Shown: piece by piece, positions 23,233 through 35,700 of the stretch
Numbering within the stretch: position 1 is the stretch's first letter
Layout of the letters: the number at the start of each line of letters is the position of its first letter
NCBI RefSeq assembly: GCF_001949145.1
Contig: NW_019091364.1
Span: 505,913-569,912 of the forward strand
Direction of reading: 5' to 3'
Length of the DNA stretch: 64,000 nt
Origin: Acanthaster planci
Lineage: Eukaryota; Echinodermata; Asteroidea; Valvatida; Acanthasteridae
Translations under genes and position numbers: made by a program
Notes under the pieces: generated by a model
What the model was told of the DNA's origin: nothing
The model's input: only the letters and a program-made list of their open reading frames with translations
The model's database searches: none

Positions 23233-26099
23233 TTATACCACGGGCCTGATCATCATGACTACAGTCTTTAGTGAGTACGTGTAGCCCGTCCATGGAGTCC
23301 AGACGACACCTTGCCCGTAAGCCGACGGGTTGTTCCCCCTCAGATATTGGCCGTTCAGGTTCGACTCCAGGCAGGCATTATACCACCAAGCCCCGGTGTA
23401 GTCCACGGCGCAGTTACCGAGAAACCGGTCGTTGTCCCGATCGAAGGTGGTAAACTTCATCCCGTGATGAATTTTCAAACCGTCAGCTGAAAAGAGATGA
23501 GAGCAGATGGTGAAAAGAAGGAGGATTTTGGCCTGCCGTATTTAAGCACAAAGGGTAAGGAGACAGTTCAAATTAAATAAGCAAAATTGTATGAGTTTAG
23601 CGTGTACACCTTTACAGGCATATTATCCACCTGTTCCTTGAATAATTGATAGATTGGTAACTTTTGACGATGAAGATACTCACGGACATCGCTTCCAATG
23701 TCAAAGTTCTTTACACTGAGCGTGTAATTGGAAGCCTCATCTCCCACCCAGAAATCCCAATAATGGACCCTGACAATGGTGTTGAGCCAGTCCTCCATGT
23801 AGATTGTTAGTTCAGTCCTCGTCTGGGTGGAAATATGATGGATGTGGTCAAGTCCAAGCCAGAATTCGCCCGTCAGGAATCCGAAGCCATTACGGTATTC
23901 ATCCCATCCCCGCTGGAAATCTAACCAGCCGTTCGTGCGCCTCTGAATTACCTGAGAATTGAAAAAAGGATCGTGAAGTTGCCACCCTAGTTAAGTTAAC
24001 ATAAGACCTTCATAATATCCCTTAATGAGAAAGAAAGCAGGGGTAAATTGTCTTGCACAAGAACACGAATGTCGGCTTAGTTCTTAGTGTCAGTTATTTC
24101 GAGTCTTCTGTTTTCAAAATAATGTAGATATGAGGATATCGATCCAGTGCTTACTGTCCAGCCGCCACCGTCTGTTGCCTGGTCACAGTACACCCTAACT
24201 CCATCACAGCTTCCGATATGGGTAGGATAAATGGTGTACAGACCATTTTTGCCACCACCGAGTTCCCGCATGTCTTGGCAGTCTTTGGCTAGAAACTCGG
24301 GAGCTGTAGACATTGGAAACAGACAGAAAAAGCTCTTAACATTTCTGCACTAAATATCTGTTACTGTTTATGCATACATGTATTTGCATTGTTAAAGACA
24401 AAAACGTGTTAGCTACCGTAGTTGTCAGTCTGAAACGTTTATGTCGTTTCAATATTGTTTTTGAAACCCCTTCGTCTTGACTTACAGGGATTCCAACAAC
24501 AGACTTTTACAACTGAAGACAGCCAGAATATTTGTCAGACTTAATCAGCGTTCTTGTTTAGTGTAACTTCTTCATGAGGATTAATCATTATTAAAAAATA
24601 ATTAATCAATCAATTAAATTTGTCTTTAAATCACAATTTGAATCATTCTTTCCTTGCGATTTTGCGTCTTGTCCCTGGCCCAAAATAAATCTGAAACCGG
24701 ACAGTTAATCATAGAACGTCACCTAAGTCTTCAATATTAATGTTAAGTAACGCAAGCAGGTTTTGCACCGCGCCTGCGCGAGAAGACCTGTCAATCATAA
24801 CTGGAGAATCGCAACTAATTCACAGCATAATTTGCATATACGGTAGGAAAATTTGTCGTAGTCTCGGGTTCTTGACTAAACATTTATAAATAATTATTTT
24901 GTTAGTAAAAACAAGAACAGAAAATCGATTTGGCTAACCGTTTTCATAAACACTTTCCTGATGTGGGAATAGCTCCGGATAACTTGTTTACATCGGGATG
25001 TGATTTCACTGTAGATAGTCGTAATACGATTGATCAAAGGTTTGTGTTTAGCACAGTATCTTCATATGAAGTACTCAAGTTATTGCAAAAATTCCTATTG
25101 GAAAAGCTTATGGTTTGGATGGTATCAATGGCCACTTTTTGAAAGCTGGGGCAATAGTTTTAGCTGAACTCTTGACTTATATTTGACTTATATGGAAGTT
25201 CATTGGTTCAACTCCTACCTTTCTGTGAGAAAACAGGCCACAAAAATTGGTGATGTCACTTCTGATACACAACTTGTTCGATTGGAGTTCCCCAAGGTAC
25301 TATTTTAGGTCCGTTACTTTTTCTTATTTGTATTAACGATTTACCTGCTGTGATCCAGCACTCCAAGGTTGTCCTTTATGCAGATGATACAACTATTTTT
25401 TATTCAAGTAAGGACATTAGGGATATCGAGTATCGTTTAAATGATGACATGGATAGAATAACGACTTGGTTAGCAAACAACAGGTTGTGCCTCAATATAG
25501 CTAAAGGTAAAAGCATGTTGTTTGGATCTTCACAAAAGTTGGCCAGGAGTCTAAGTCTTAATACTGATATTGTTCTTGCTGACAGTACCTTGAAACAGGT
25601 TTCATGCATCATTTGATTATTCTTGGTATTTTTATCTATAGATATGTAGTTTCATCTGGTTCAATTTTAGCTCTCTTTTTATTTCTTGTCTTATGATTGC
25701 TCACTTGGACTCGTGGGAGAACACGGTTTTTTAAGAACTGAATGAGTTACCCAGTATAAATAATAAATAAATAAAATTCACTGTTTGTTCATTTCTCTAA
25801 ACTTCACCAATATGCAAAGAAGATTCACCATACAAGCAGTGACTCCAAAAACCCTTTCAAAATTACGACGATATACCCCCATACACCTCTCAGTTTCTCC
25901 TAGTTTGTAGCGAACCAAACCGATAGTTAGTGGTCAACTTTTGGATTTCCAACTTACCACTTCCAGTCAAGCCACCAAAGAAGATTCCATTACAGCAAGC
26001 GTCGGGACAGCAACGATCCGTAGTGTTCCTGGTAAAGATAGCGCGGGTCGAACCTATTACGCACGCAAGCAGGAGCACAGTCTGGGTAAAAACTTCCAT
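23233..26099 (-). CDS. secreted fibrinogen-related protein 2 (FReD)
   Basis: Minus-strand exons 26099-25958, 24303-24155, 23951-23684 and 23486-23233 give 270 residues, with the same phases (1, 0, 1) as its neighbours. It has an ATG in AAGATGG context, a signal peptide (about 1-20), then the cysteine-rich motif RCCPDACCNGIFFGG. The fibrinogen domain follows: DCQDMRELGGGKNGLYTIYP, GGGWT, VIQRRTNGWLDFQRGW, GEFWLGLDHIHH, WVGDEASNYTLSV, calcium site FDRDNDRFLGNC (D202-D206), GAWWYNAC, SNLNGQYLRG and KTVVMMIRPVV. It is closest to gene 3 (27422-29908), so these two are the younger duplicates. Intron 1 (1.65 kb) holds a decayed LINE in the opposite orientation. Likely an extracellular carbohydrate- or protein-binding lectin; ligand unknown. 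Confidence 0.93.
24920..25790 (+). mobile_element. decayed non-LTR retrotransposon (LINE) fragment, reverse transcriptase relic
   Basis: The plus strand encodes GVPQGTILGPLLFLICIND near 25275-25345 followed by LYADDTTIFYSS, the classical RT motifs including the catalytic YADD, then residues typical of the region after it (ITTWLANNRLCLN). An upstream piece at 24930-25142 (ANRFHKHFPDVG) matches the region preceding RT in such elements but is in another frame, so stops and frameshifts break the ORF. An AATA-rich tail near 25758-25785 is a typical LINE 3' end. It lies antisense inside intron 1 of fibrinogen-related gene 2. Confidence 0.82.
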
Positions 26100-27421
26100 C
26101 TTGCCTTAGATCACAAAAAAGTCTCAAGACACATACACTGACTCAAAAACCAGTTCAGACTTTGATATGTTCACTCATGTAACAAACAGTCAACAACAGT
26201 GTGTACAAAGGGGAGAGCCTTTCACAAAGGCTGAACGCCGGTAGACGCGCATATCAATTAGCGAGAGAGGTTAAGACCGGTTATTTGACGTGAGTCAGTG
26301 AGTCCGCTGACGTCGAACGGCCTGGTCTATTTTTAAAATGGGGCGTTAAAGTCATGCAGTCTTAAATCACATCCTTTCTCAGAATGAAACATTTCGGAAT
26401 CAGACATTGAGGCCTACTTGTAGAATATTAAAATATCTTGCACATGATCATGTACATGTCAAAGGTCATCCTCGCGATTACAAGTTGTCCCGAAATAGCG
26501 CCATCTCTTGCCTGAAAGATATAAATTACCTTAAGGGCAGAACAATTGGGTAGCTTGGACTATACAAGCTACATGTCCTTTGATAAATAAGCTTTTTATA
26601 TTCTGACTTCAACAACATCTTTTTTTCCTTAGTAAAAGGAGAAGACGTGAGAATGTTGTTAATGATAAAAATTCAGAAATGTAGCAGAAATAAACAAAAG
26701 TGGTCCCGAATTCAGTGGTACAAAATTCATTCATAATCTTCTATTTGCAGATAGAAGTGTTTATTTCAATGCTCAAACCTATTGCACATATAAATCGTCC
26801 AAGAAAGTTGTAGAGTTAATGTTTTACACTATTGTCTATGTTTGATTTGAAATCGAAATCACTTCACACATATATTAGTTTCAGTTCTGCATCAAGTTAC
26901 ATTGAAACACTATAACTTAAATGATACAGTTTCATACCAAGTATGAAGTTTGAAGTGATACGACATAATAAGTCTAAAATGATCCATTTTTGGAACGGAA
27001 ACATTTTCTTTGGGTCGATATGAAAAAATTTAATATCTGACAGCCACTTTTTACCATTCGACCATCGTGTAAAACCCTATATACAGCTGATTTTCTGTAA
27101 AAGGTCGACAACTCTCAAAATAGAAAGTCAAAAATGTAACGCTGACTTTACAAAGTTTAGTCTAATGTCCTTTATCAGTATTTTACTCTCATTTTGAACA
27201 CCCACAGGAAAAAGTGACTTTAACATCAAATAAATCAGCCAAACCGACTCTTAAACACTTAACATTGCTTTCTCGCTTCCAATAGTGGCCTCTTCGTATA
27301 TCGGGCCTCATTTTTTTTTTTCAAATGGGAATTTGAAATGTTTCTTTACTTCATTAATTAAATTCCCTTTAAGTTGCAAGGGTATACTGGCTTCAAAGCA
27401 GAAGCAGTAGCTAACCATCAT
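26100..27421. other. intergenic between fibrinogen-related genes 2 and 3
   Basis: About 1.3 kb, A+T-rich, holding the presumed promoter of gene 2 and 3' region of gene 3. No TATA box at a convincing position, no ORF of interest and no repeat was recognised. Confidence 0.5.
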
Positions 27422-29908
27422 TTAAACAATAGGCCTCATCATCATGACTACCGTCTTCAACGAGTAAGAGTTCCCGGTCCACGGAGTCCAGACCACCCCT
27501 TGACCGACGAGCGCCGGGTTGTTCCCTCGCAGGTACCGTCCATTTAGATTAGACAGCATGCAGTTATTGTACCACCAGGCGCCCGTGTGCTCTTGGGCGC
27601 AGTTACGGATGCTACGGTCGTTGTCACGGTCGTACGTGGTAAACTTCATGCCGTTGTGGATGGACAGACCATCACCTGAGGGGAAAGGATACCGATAAAC
27701 GAAGTGTGTCAGTTTGCTTTGAGATTTGGACAAAAGGAATTGCAGAAGCTGAGGAGGGAATCTGGTCATGCGCATCGCTGTTCTCCGTGAACGTCAGCCA
27801 TCATTATGAACGTGTTGACAGCCTTTCCGATTCTTATTTGGACCACTTGACTCTCATGTGATGCGGGCAGCTAACTGCAAATATGTCATCTCTTTCTGAA
27901 GGATCCTGCGAGATATTGAATAAGTGCGCCCCCACTGCCTGTCTTTGAGATAGGCTAAGTCTGAAAAGGTCATCTGTGGCACCGGTTACATCTAGTCAGA
28001 ATATGCCCATTCATTTTCAACGGGAAAAGATTCTGACCAAGCACCAGATTAAACAATTATTCGCGGCCTTGTCAATGGATGAAATAACATGATGCGTCTA
28101 CCACCACCTGTCTTCACCAAGGTCCAGAAAAGTAAGTCTTGCCAAGAACAAAACAAAGTTTAAACACACTGTGGGCTATCAAATCCGTTGCGTACTTACC
28201 AACGTCACTTCCGGGGTCAAAGTTCTTTACGCTGAGTGTGTAATTGGAAGCCTCATCCCCCAACCAGAAGTTCCAGTAATGGACCCTGACAATGGTATTG
28301 AGCCAATCCTCCATGTATATAATCAGCTCAGTGGGTGCCTGGATGCTCATGTGATGGATATGGTCAAGTCCCAGCCAGAATTCACCCGTCAGGAATCCGA
28401 AGCCGTTACGGTATTCATTCCATCCCCGCTGGAAATCTAACCAACCGTTCATACGTCGCTGAATCACCTGTGGATTCGCAGTTTTTAATGTTATGAATCA
28501 TAATTACAATTCTCTGCAATTTTTTGCCAGAATCCGAGTCCTTTCTCGAAGTTCGTGTGATATGGTGCGATCTATTTTGAACTCCACCTAGCCTGTAGTA
28601 TACTTGATTCTAAAGAGAGCGCTTAACCTCACGCAGAAACTTCTTTTAAGATTTAATTATTCAGATTAAACTTCAGTAGGAATAACTTAAACAGTGTCAG
28701 AGTAGCCTGGCCGGATTCACTCCAATTACTTTGTTTCGGTTTTTATTCTTTATATATAAGCCATTCAATCATCCCTCCCACAGTAATTATTTACATAAGT
28801 ATATCGAATCAATAGTAACGTACTGTCCATCCACCACCTTCTGTTTGTTGATCACAGTATACTCTGATTCCATCACAGCTTTCAACGTAGGATGGGTAGA
28901 CGGTGTACAGACCATCTTTACCTCCGCCCAACTCTCGGATGTCATTACAGTCTTTGGGGAGCATCTCTGGAGCTGATGTAAAACAATCAAAGAAAGAAAT
29001 GGTGCTGAAATCATTACAACTTGAATGAATGATTCTGTTGTTTTTATTTTTGAGTCAACACTGATACAATGATACTAAATTGTTGTGGCCCAACAGAAGA
29101 GAACGGAGACGTGTTCACGTCCCATGAAAGCTACTGCAAATATTCCCAGTTGGAACGTTGGGCTGAAGATCTAAAGGTCTCTGGTTCGATTCCAACTTGC
29201 GTCAAATGTTTAGTTTGTGTTTGGCATAATTTTATTTCTTTATTTTTTCTAATCAGTCTTGTTGTAAATTGTTATATCATCTGTGATATTCCTTTTATTT
29301 TCAAAGTCGTTTACAAAGTCAGGTTTAAATTGTCTTATAAGGTTTAAATTCAATTCGTGAATTTATCTAACGTTGCATTTGAAACACTCTAAATTGCAGG
29401 ATCATGCATGACTAAGGAAAATTCCAATAGGGATAGGCTTTTCTTTTTCAAGAGCAATCACTTTAGCATGAGCCGAAATGGCTCAGTTGGGAGAGCATTA
29501 GACTGAAGATCTAAAGGTCCCTGGTTCGATCCCTGGTTCCGGCAGAAGTAGAAAACAAGTTCTTTTCTATATTCTTTTACTTAATTGTTCTGCTTCCTGA
29601 AAATTTCTCAGGAAGGCATTCAGCATTATTGTGTTCGACAAATTCAAGGCTATAGGTGAATTCAAAATTGTAATGGTCAAATTTTCGACTCCCCTTGGTT
29701 TTTTTTTAGCAACCAGAACTAGCGCCCCTTCAATTAAGGTGTATAGATAATAGTTATCTGCTGACTTACCGTTTCCCGTAACTCCACCGAATAATATTCC
29801 ATTGCAGCATTTATCCGGGCAGCAAGGGTCAGATACATCGCTAAATTTGCCTCTTGTTAACGCCACCAGGCCAAGCAGCATGAACATGGCTGCGGCAAGC
29901 CCTCCCAT
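27422..29908 (-). CDS. secreted fibrinogen-related protein 3 (FReD)
   Basis: Minus-strand exons 29908-29770, 28972-28824, 28467-28200 and 27675-27422 give 269 residues. The ATG at 29908 (MGGLAAAMF, AAGATGG context) is chosen because the frame further upstream has only a TTG. Signal peptide about 1-20, then DPCCPDKCCNGILFGG, the same cysteine motif as gene 2. The fibrinogen domain shows DCNDIRELGGGKDGLYTVYP, GGGWT, VIQRRMNGWLDFQRGW, GEFWLGLDHIHH, WLGDEASNYTLSV, calcium site YDRDNDRSIRNC (D201-D205), [18 protein letters not shown] and MMMRPIV. Exons 2, 3 and 4 have exactly the lengths found in gene 2 (149, 268, 254). Intron 1 contains a tRNA-Phe gene and a degenerate copy on the opposite strand. 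Confidence 0.93.
29136..29204 (+). pseudogene. degenerate tRNA-Phe copy
   Basis: It shares GCTGAAGATCTAAAGGTC, TGGTTCGATTCC and other blocks with the tRNA-Phe gene 270 bases downstream, but the D arm and acceptor stem are eroded and several bases are missing. Probably a decayed local duplicate. Confidence 0.65.
29472..29544 (+). tRNA. tRNA-Phe(GAA)
   Basis: A 73-base cloverleaf: acceptor GCCGAAA/TTCCGGC, D arm GGCTCAGTTGGGAGAGC, anticodon loop CTGAAGA with anticodon GAA, T loop TTCGATC. A-box and B-box-like segments are intact. Two oddities are visible: an A-C mismatch in the acceptor stem and a T-T mismatch in the T stem, so it may be a weakened copy. It lies antisense within intron 1 of fibrinogen-related gene 3. 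Confidence 0.78.
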
Positions 29909-31798
29909 CTTGCTCTTTCGACAGGACCTTGACTGCAAGTTTGAACGTAAGACTCTGCTTTGTTACGCTGGAGATCTGTCTGACAGAACCGAATCGAGGT
30001 AGCTGAGACAGGGCTTGTAACGTGACAGAGAAAGAGGCAAGGCTGTCCCTCGTAACACGCGCCTAGGAGGCCAGCAGCAATAAAACAAACGTGTTCCCGT
30101 GACTCACTAGCTGACGCACCGGAAGTACACTCAACTTATGAAACCGGGGATGCCAAACTTTCAAAAAATCAAAATCTCCAATTCAAATTGTTTCGTCTTT
30201 TCTTTCGACTTGTAGAAAATTAAGCAAGTTAGTATTTTGTAGATTTACAAGGAAACAAATTCTGATATTTTCTCCAGGCTTCCTAGTGCCATGTTTTCGA
30301 CTTTTTATCTAGACATTTTCGATTCTTTCGTTGCAACAGCGAGACAGTTATTTGACTTTGATTAGGCCTTCAGTGAGCAGTTCCCTTTAAAAGACGAATA
30401 AATGATATCTCGGCACCTCCTGACACGACTGCAAATCCGGATGCAAAGTATTAAGATCCTTCCCAGCGGACGGCATGCGTGACACATGCATATTAATTTA
30501 TCCCCAATACCAGCAGGAGTCCAAAAACATCAAGCACTCATTTTACGCTGTTGTTGTCCATTAAAAGGTCTTTTAGATGAAGCCTTTTCAGGGTCAGAGT
30601 CAGTCTCGAAGCTAACCAGAGGAAATAGATTGTTTGGAGGAATCCTGTTATTTTTTTATGCTTTTGTTAAGGAAGATAATTTGAAAAATGGCCTTAGGCC
30701 TACATGAAATCACAAGGAAACGGTACTTGCCTCAACCGTCTAGTCAGAGGCATTCCCCGATTACAAAAAGGTTTTGCTTTCGTATTCAGCCGTGATTCCT
30801 TTCTAGATATCTTCTAAATCTTATTCTTGTATCTGCCAACTGTGTGGGCGTGAGCAGCGCTTCAAGGGACATGGCTGGGTTTCATTCTCAACATTTGCTC
30901 AAGTTATTTGTGACTGGCGAAGACCTAGCCCAAGCCTCAAGATTCAGACTAAGGCATAATTACGTGGGCGTAGAATTCTACTGTGCCTCTTACGGTCAGC
31001 TACCTATAGCCTCCTCCTGCAAACACCCGACGGCGCATATTCGTCTTTGAATATCATGAGTGCTCTCACTTGGCCTTTTACTCAGCAGTGACAACATTTT
31101 GATATGGGAGTGTTCCCCTTCAAATACTGACAAACCCGTATATACCGGTCTACTTTGTCATGTTTCGTTTCCTTGACGTGTATATACATAGTATCGTGCA
31201 ACCGCCGTGCCCAAACAGCGTAGTAATGACGCAGCTATAGCTTGTCTTACGGGGCCTCATAATTATCCTACGTATTGGATACAATCCACCTGAAGCAACC
31301 GATCTCAGGGGCCTGCCTTCATGATGCTCAACTCCACGAATATAATCTCATTTCCTTACCTATTGAGGCTATGTAACGGCCAATGGAAACAATAGTAACT
31401 CCATTAGAGCCTGACCGAAAATTCGTTCCTTCCTGCATGCCAATCAATAGAGAATGCTTGTCAATTACCTTGGTTAATATAACATTAAGATGTCCTGGAT
31501 GTAGGCATTATAACATGCAGAAAGAGGAGTCTATTCTTTCGGTCAATAACTTTGAAATCCAAACTACGAGCTGGAAACGTTCTCTTTTCATGTCATTTAG
31601 TAGCCTTCCATCGGCAGAACAAAAAAAATGGACTAAAAAATCAAAGTGACTGAAATGAGCGAAGAACAATAGTCATGCTAGATTGTGGAAAAAGGAGGAG
31701 ATAAAAATAGATTATATTATTGATTTTGATTGTTTGAACTTGTTTCATAAAAAGTAAACAGCGGGCATTATATCGAGAATATAATTTCCTCGTTAAAT
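29909..31798. other. intergenic between divergent fibrinogen-related genes 3 and 4, left part
   Basis: No gene recognised. It must contain the upstream region of gene 3. ORFs of up to 88 codons near 30486, 30844 and 31383 lack domain signatures, signal peptides or defensible splice partners. Confidence 0.5.
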
Positions 31799-31910
31799 CG
31801 CGGACGCCATATTTGAAGAAATGGATTCGCAATGCCCTAAATCAGCCCACATAGGTCATTGAAGCAACCGGCGGCCATTTTACTATGCCGAATAAAAAGT
31901 TAATACGAAG
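31799..31910. mobile_element. solo arm of a MITE (CGGACG family), copy 3
   Basis: It carries the ordered blocks GCGGACG, GGATTCGCAATGC, AATCAGCCCACATAG, TCATTGAAGC, GCGGCCATTTTAC and GCCGAATA. These match the arms of the full copies at 47262-47534 and 47895-48159. Only one arm is recognisable here. Confidence 0.65.
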
Positions 31911-32781
31911 GGTACATCGTTCTAAATCGTAACTAGTAGATCGATCGAGGCTACATGTAGAACATGGACATGTATACATGTACATGTAGTTACAATGCAC
32001 TGCACGCAAGCCAAGATCACCCGTGTCGTTGATAGACTTACACAGCGCCCTCAAATGGTATATTCAAGTTATCTTTTCTCAGGCTGAGATGTCTGCCAAA
32101 ACCTCTCGGGCCGAGATGTCCGCCGAGACAGTTAGGCCTCTTGTTTAGAGCAATTATTGAAACTCTGTGGGCGACTTTGCACAACTTTCAACTTATTGTT
32201 CCCTCATTCATTCATCGATGAAAGGCTTCACGAGTCGGTGTTGAGTCATATCTGGAAACCATCCATTTTAATCTTAGAGACTGAAATTTGGTGGCAAGAT
32301 ATGAACTACAAGGTTTACAACCGATTACTCATGCTCACATATGCCATTGATGTCAGTTTTTGCCATTGTCCTATATTTTTCATTCCTTTGTTGACACACA
32401 CAGCCTCATAAGGCGATAAAACTACACAGTTGGGAAAAAACAACAATCGTAGACAACACAGAACTTACATTGTGTCATTTCGAATCGCCAATGCGATGTA
32501 TTAATCTCACGCCAAGACAAGTAATGCCATCTTTGGTAACAACAAACCCCCCCCCCGTCAACACCTAGCACGACCCTCAGTTTAGGCGAACTCAGCTGTG
32601 CTGAAAAGGTCATCATGTGAAATCTGAGAAGTCATGCCTGGAGCTACCTAGGATGATTCCTCAGTGCAAGCAGTGGGCGACCTTCGAGGCTGACCCGGCC
32701 CGTCTCCTCTGGGTTCCGTTGGGGTCGGGGTGAATTCGATAACCTGGCTGGTGACTGTCGACGTGTTTGTCTGGGTTGAAG
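31911..32781. other. upstream region of fibrinogen-related gene 4
   Basis: It holds a small cluster of self-complementary ACATGT/TACATGTA motifs (about 31950-31992) and otherwise nothing recognised. No TATA box lies at a convincing distance from the ATG at 32782. Confidence 0.45.
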
Positions 32782-35700
32782 ATGGGTGCCTCGGCTTCGT
32801 TGGGAAAGTTTTCCACTAAGTTTCAAGTGTTCCTGGTGATCTTTTGGCTGCTACGGTGCGCTCAGGTGTCCCAGGCACAATGTGAAGGGCCGTGCGAGGG
32901 GACTGGTGCCTACACTCTTGGGCAAGGTAAGTAAAAAGAAATCTTCGTCATGTGGACATACAGCCTGTATGGGAAACCATGGTCATGGCATCGGTAGCTG
33001 GGAGGCCAGGAACAACGTGAAATGAATACCTCTCAAAACGCTTGTGTTATATTCGAAGTTTTCTATAGGTTTCGCTCCGCCTTCTTTTCTTATCAATGTT
33101 ATACCCACAGTAGCAATAATCACGCAAGAATACGCGTGGACAATGCTTTGAATAGTTTTTTAATGAGGGTCTGATATGAACGGAACAAATTTTACTACCT
33201 TTGGTATCTCTGAAATGTTTCTTGAAAGATTAGTATGTGATGTAAGCAGCGTTGCCAGGCGGTCTATGTCGCTAGTTCGAATCCCACAGCTGCCAGATGT
33301 TTTGTCTTAACGGTTAGAATTTTGGTATAATATTCAAATAAAAAGAAACCAGCACTGTTTTACCTTAAAAAATAATTGGACCAAAATATACATGGGCAGT
33401 GGTAGGATTCGAACCCACGCCATCGAAATGACTGGTGCCCCCCCCCCTACTTAGCGCCGCTCGGCCACAATACCTATGTCGTTTTACCTATAAGTATTCA
33501 ATTATGATTGCTCTAACAGGGACATTGATAGACTGGTTGTTTGTGAGATCTGTTTCGGTTGAGAACAGATTGACTTAACCATAGTTTCGCTAAATAATCA
33601 CACTTGGTAACTTAAACGAATCAACGACTATTAAGATATAACAGTTGGCCTATGTTTGTGTTATGTTCTAAGTTTCACAGCGCCTTCTATGCTTAAGTGT
33701 ATTGTACCCTCGATGACTTAAACATGCAAGAATACGCGTGGGTAATGCTATAAAAGCAAAGGTCTTATACGGACGGAACAAATCGTATTACCTTTGTATG
33801 GTACTACTGAAATGCTTCTCGCAAGATATCATGTAATGTTGGTAGCGTAGCCGAGCAGTCTAAGTCGCTTTTCGAATCCCACTGCTGCCAAGTATTTTGT
33901 CTTTTTAGAATTTTGATATGATATTCAAATGAAAAGAAACCAGCATTTTATTTTCAACAAAATTATTGATGGATTTGGTCATAAGCACGTTAATTTGAGC
34001 CAAAACATTTATGGCAGCGGTGGGATTCGAACCCACGCCATCGAAATGACTGGTGCCTAAAACCAGCGCCTTAGACCGCTCGGCCACGCTACCCACGCCA
34101 CTGTTTCCTGCAGGTATCTTATTTATCATTGTTCTAACAGGGACAATAGTAGACTGTTTGTGAGATCTGTTTCAGTTGAAAACAGATTGACTTAATCGTA
34201 GTTTCGCTTAAAAAGCACACTTTTAATAAATCATTCAAGCACAGTGCAAATTAAACGAATACGAAGACATTGGCAAGGTGGTAGCGTGGCCGAGCGGTCT
34301 AAGGCGCTGGTTTAAGGCACCAGTCATTTCGATGGCGTGGGTTCGAATCCCACCGCTGCCAGATCTTTTTACAATCCCCAGAAACACATATTGAGATTTC
34401 TGTTTTGTTTGGCTCTTCCAGAATCTGCATTTAAACAAGGACAAACTCACAGAATGTTTTCAATTACTTTATTCTGACGAACTATTTTTTACAGAGCCCT
34501 TGCCCAAAGACTGTAAAGATATCCAGGACAGAGGCTTGACAAAAAGTGGTGTGTACACGATCTTCCCACAGGACGTGTACCTGTGTGTATCACTCCGCGT
34601 ATATTGCGACATGGAAACGGATGGCGGGGGATGGACGGTAAACTCACCTTTGACCTCTGTTTTAGTTATTATATACTGTCTGTCAATGTTTGATACTGCA
34701 ACAAGATAAATTTTAGTGACGTTGCAATATTTGGGCCGTGTCTAAAACGGGCTTCTAGAGCTACGGTTACGTCTATTGTCTACGCATCTCCACACATTTC
34801 CAATGGAGCGAAGACCTACACCTAGCTCTAGACAACAGATTTGGATGCAGCCTTAGTATTAAAGTTACGTTATCCGCCCCAAGCTGAAGTGCACCCCCTA
34901 TCGGCGAAAGAAAGACAGGTGGCTACAAGCGGGTTCTTGCACGCGTTCTGCGTCTACGCAAAGACCATACATTCCTGAATAAATTAGTTACGCGTACTCA
35001 TTGTGCTCCTCGTCAAACACGCATANTGAGTACCAAAATAACACGCCCTCTTTTGTTTTACGCTCGGAGCGGATTAAACAGAAGGTAATTGAATTCGTGC
35101 CTGTTCACCCACGAAACACTGAATATAACACACCACCGAAACCTCTCAGGGACGGACAGTTTGCTACGTAACGTCCCTTCTTGTAGTCTCTTTCATCCAA
35201 TGCCCCATTATTTTTATCTGAAAAACAAACTCAGGTGTTCCAGCGGCGGTACGACAACCGGCAGAACTTCTTTCTTCGCTGGTTGGACTACCGTCTGGGC
35301 TTCGGCAGCCTTGGAGCAGAATTTTGGTTAGGCAATGAGCACCTGTACCACATCACACCGCAGGACGACTACCTGCTTAGGGTGGACCTGGAGGATTTCG
35401 ATGGCGGGAAGAGCTGGGCGACTTACGCTGAGTTCCGGATCGGAAGCGAGACTGACAACTATCGGCTGTACATCGGTAACTACACCGGCGGCGATGCTGG
35501 TAAGCTCAGCAGTGTCATAGCTCTGTATGGAAGGGCCGTGCTGGTGGAACCTAACTGGGAAAGCTGATCTCATAAATTGGTTCCTTCCAAAAGTCCGTCT
35601 GAAAATTTGCATAAAATAAATGGAGACATGACCAACAGCGGACACGTGGTAGCACCTTCAAATAAAGAAACAATGAATCTTATGACCTACGAAAACTGTA

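Larger units (their letters stand above)
33040..34210. repeat. tandem duplication of a tRNA-Leu-bearing unit (about 0.6 kb period)
   Basis: 33040-33600 and 33650-34210 share ordered blocks: GCAAGAATACGCGTGG, CGGAACAAAT, a truncated plus-strand tRNA-Leu, AAAAGAAACCAGCA, a full-length minus-strand tRNA-Leu, CTAACAGGGACA and GTTTGTGAGATCTGTTTC. A third, partial unit supplies the plus-strand tRNA-Leu at 34280. The whole array lies in intron 1 of fibrinogen-related gene 4. Confidence 0.8.
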
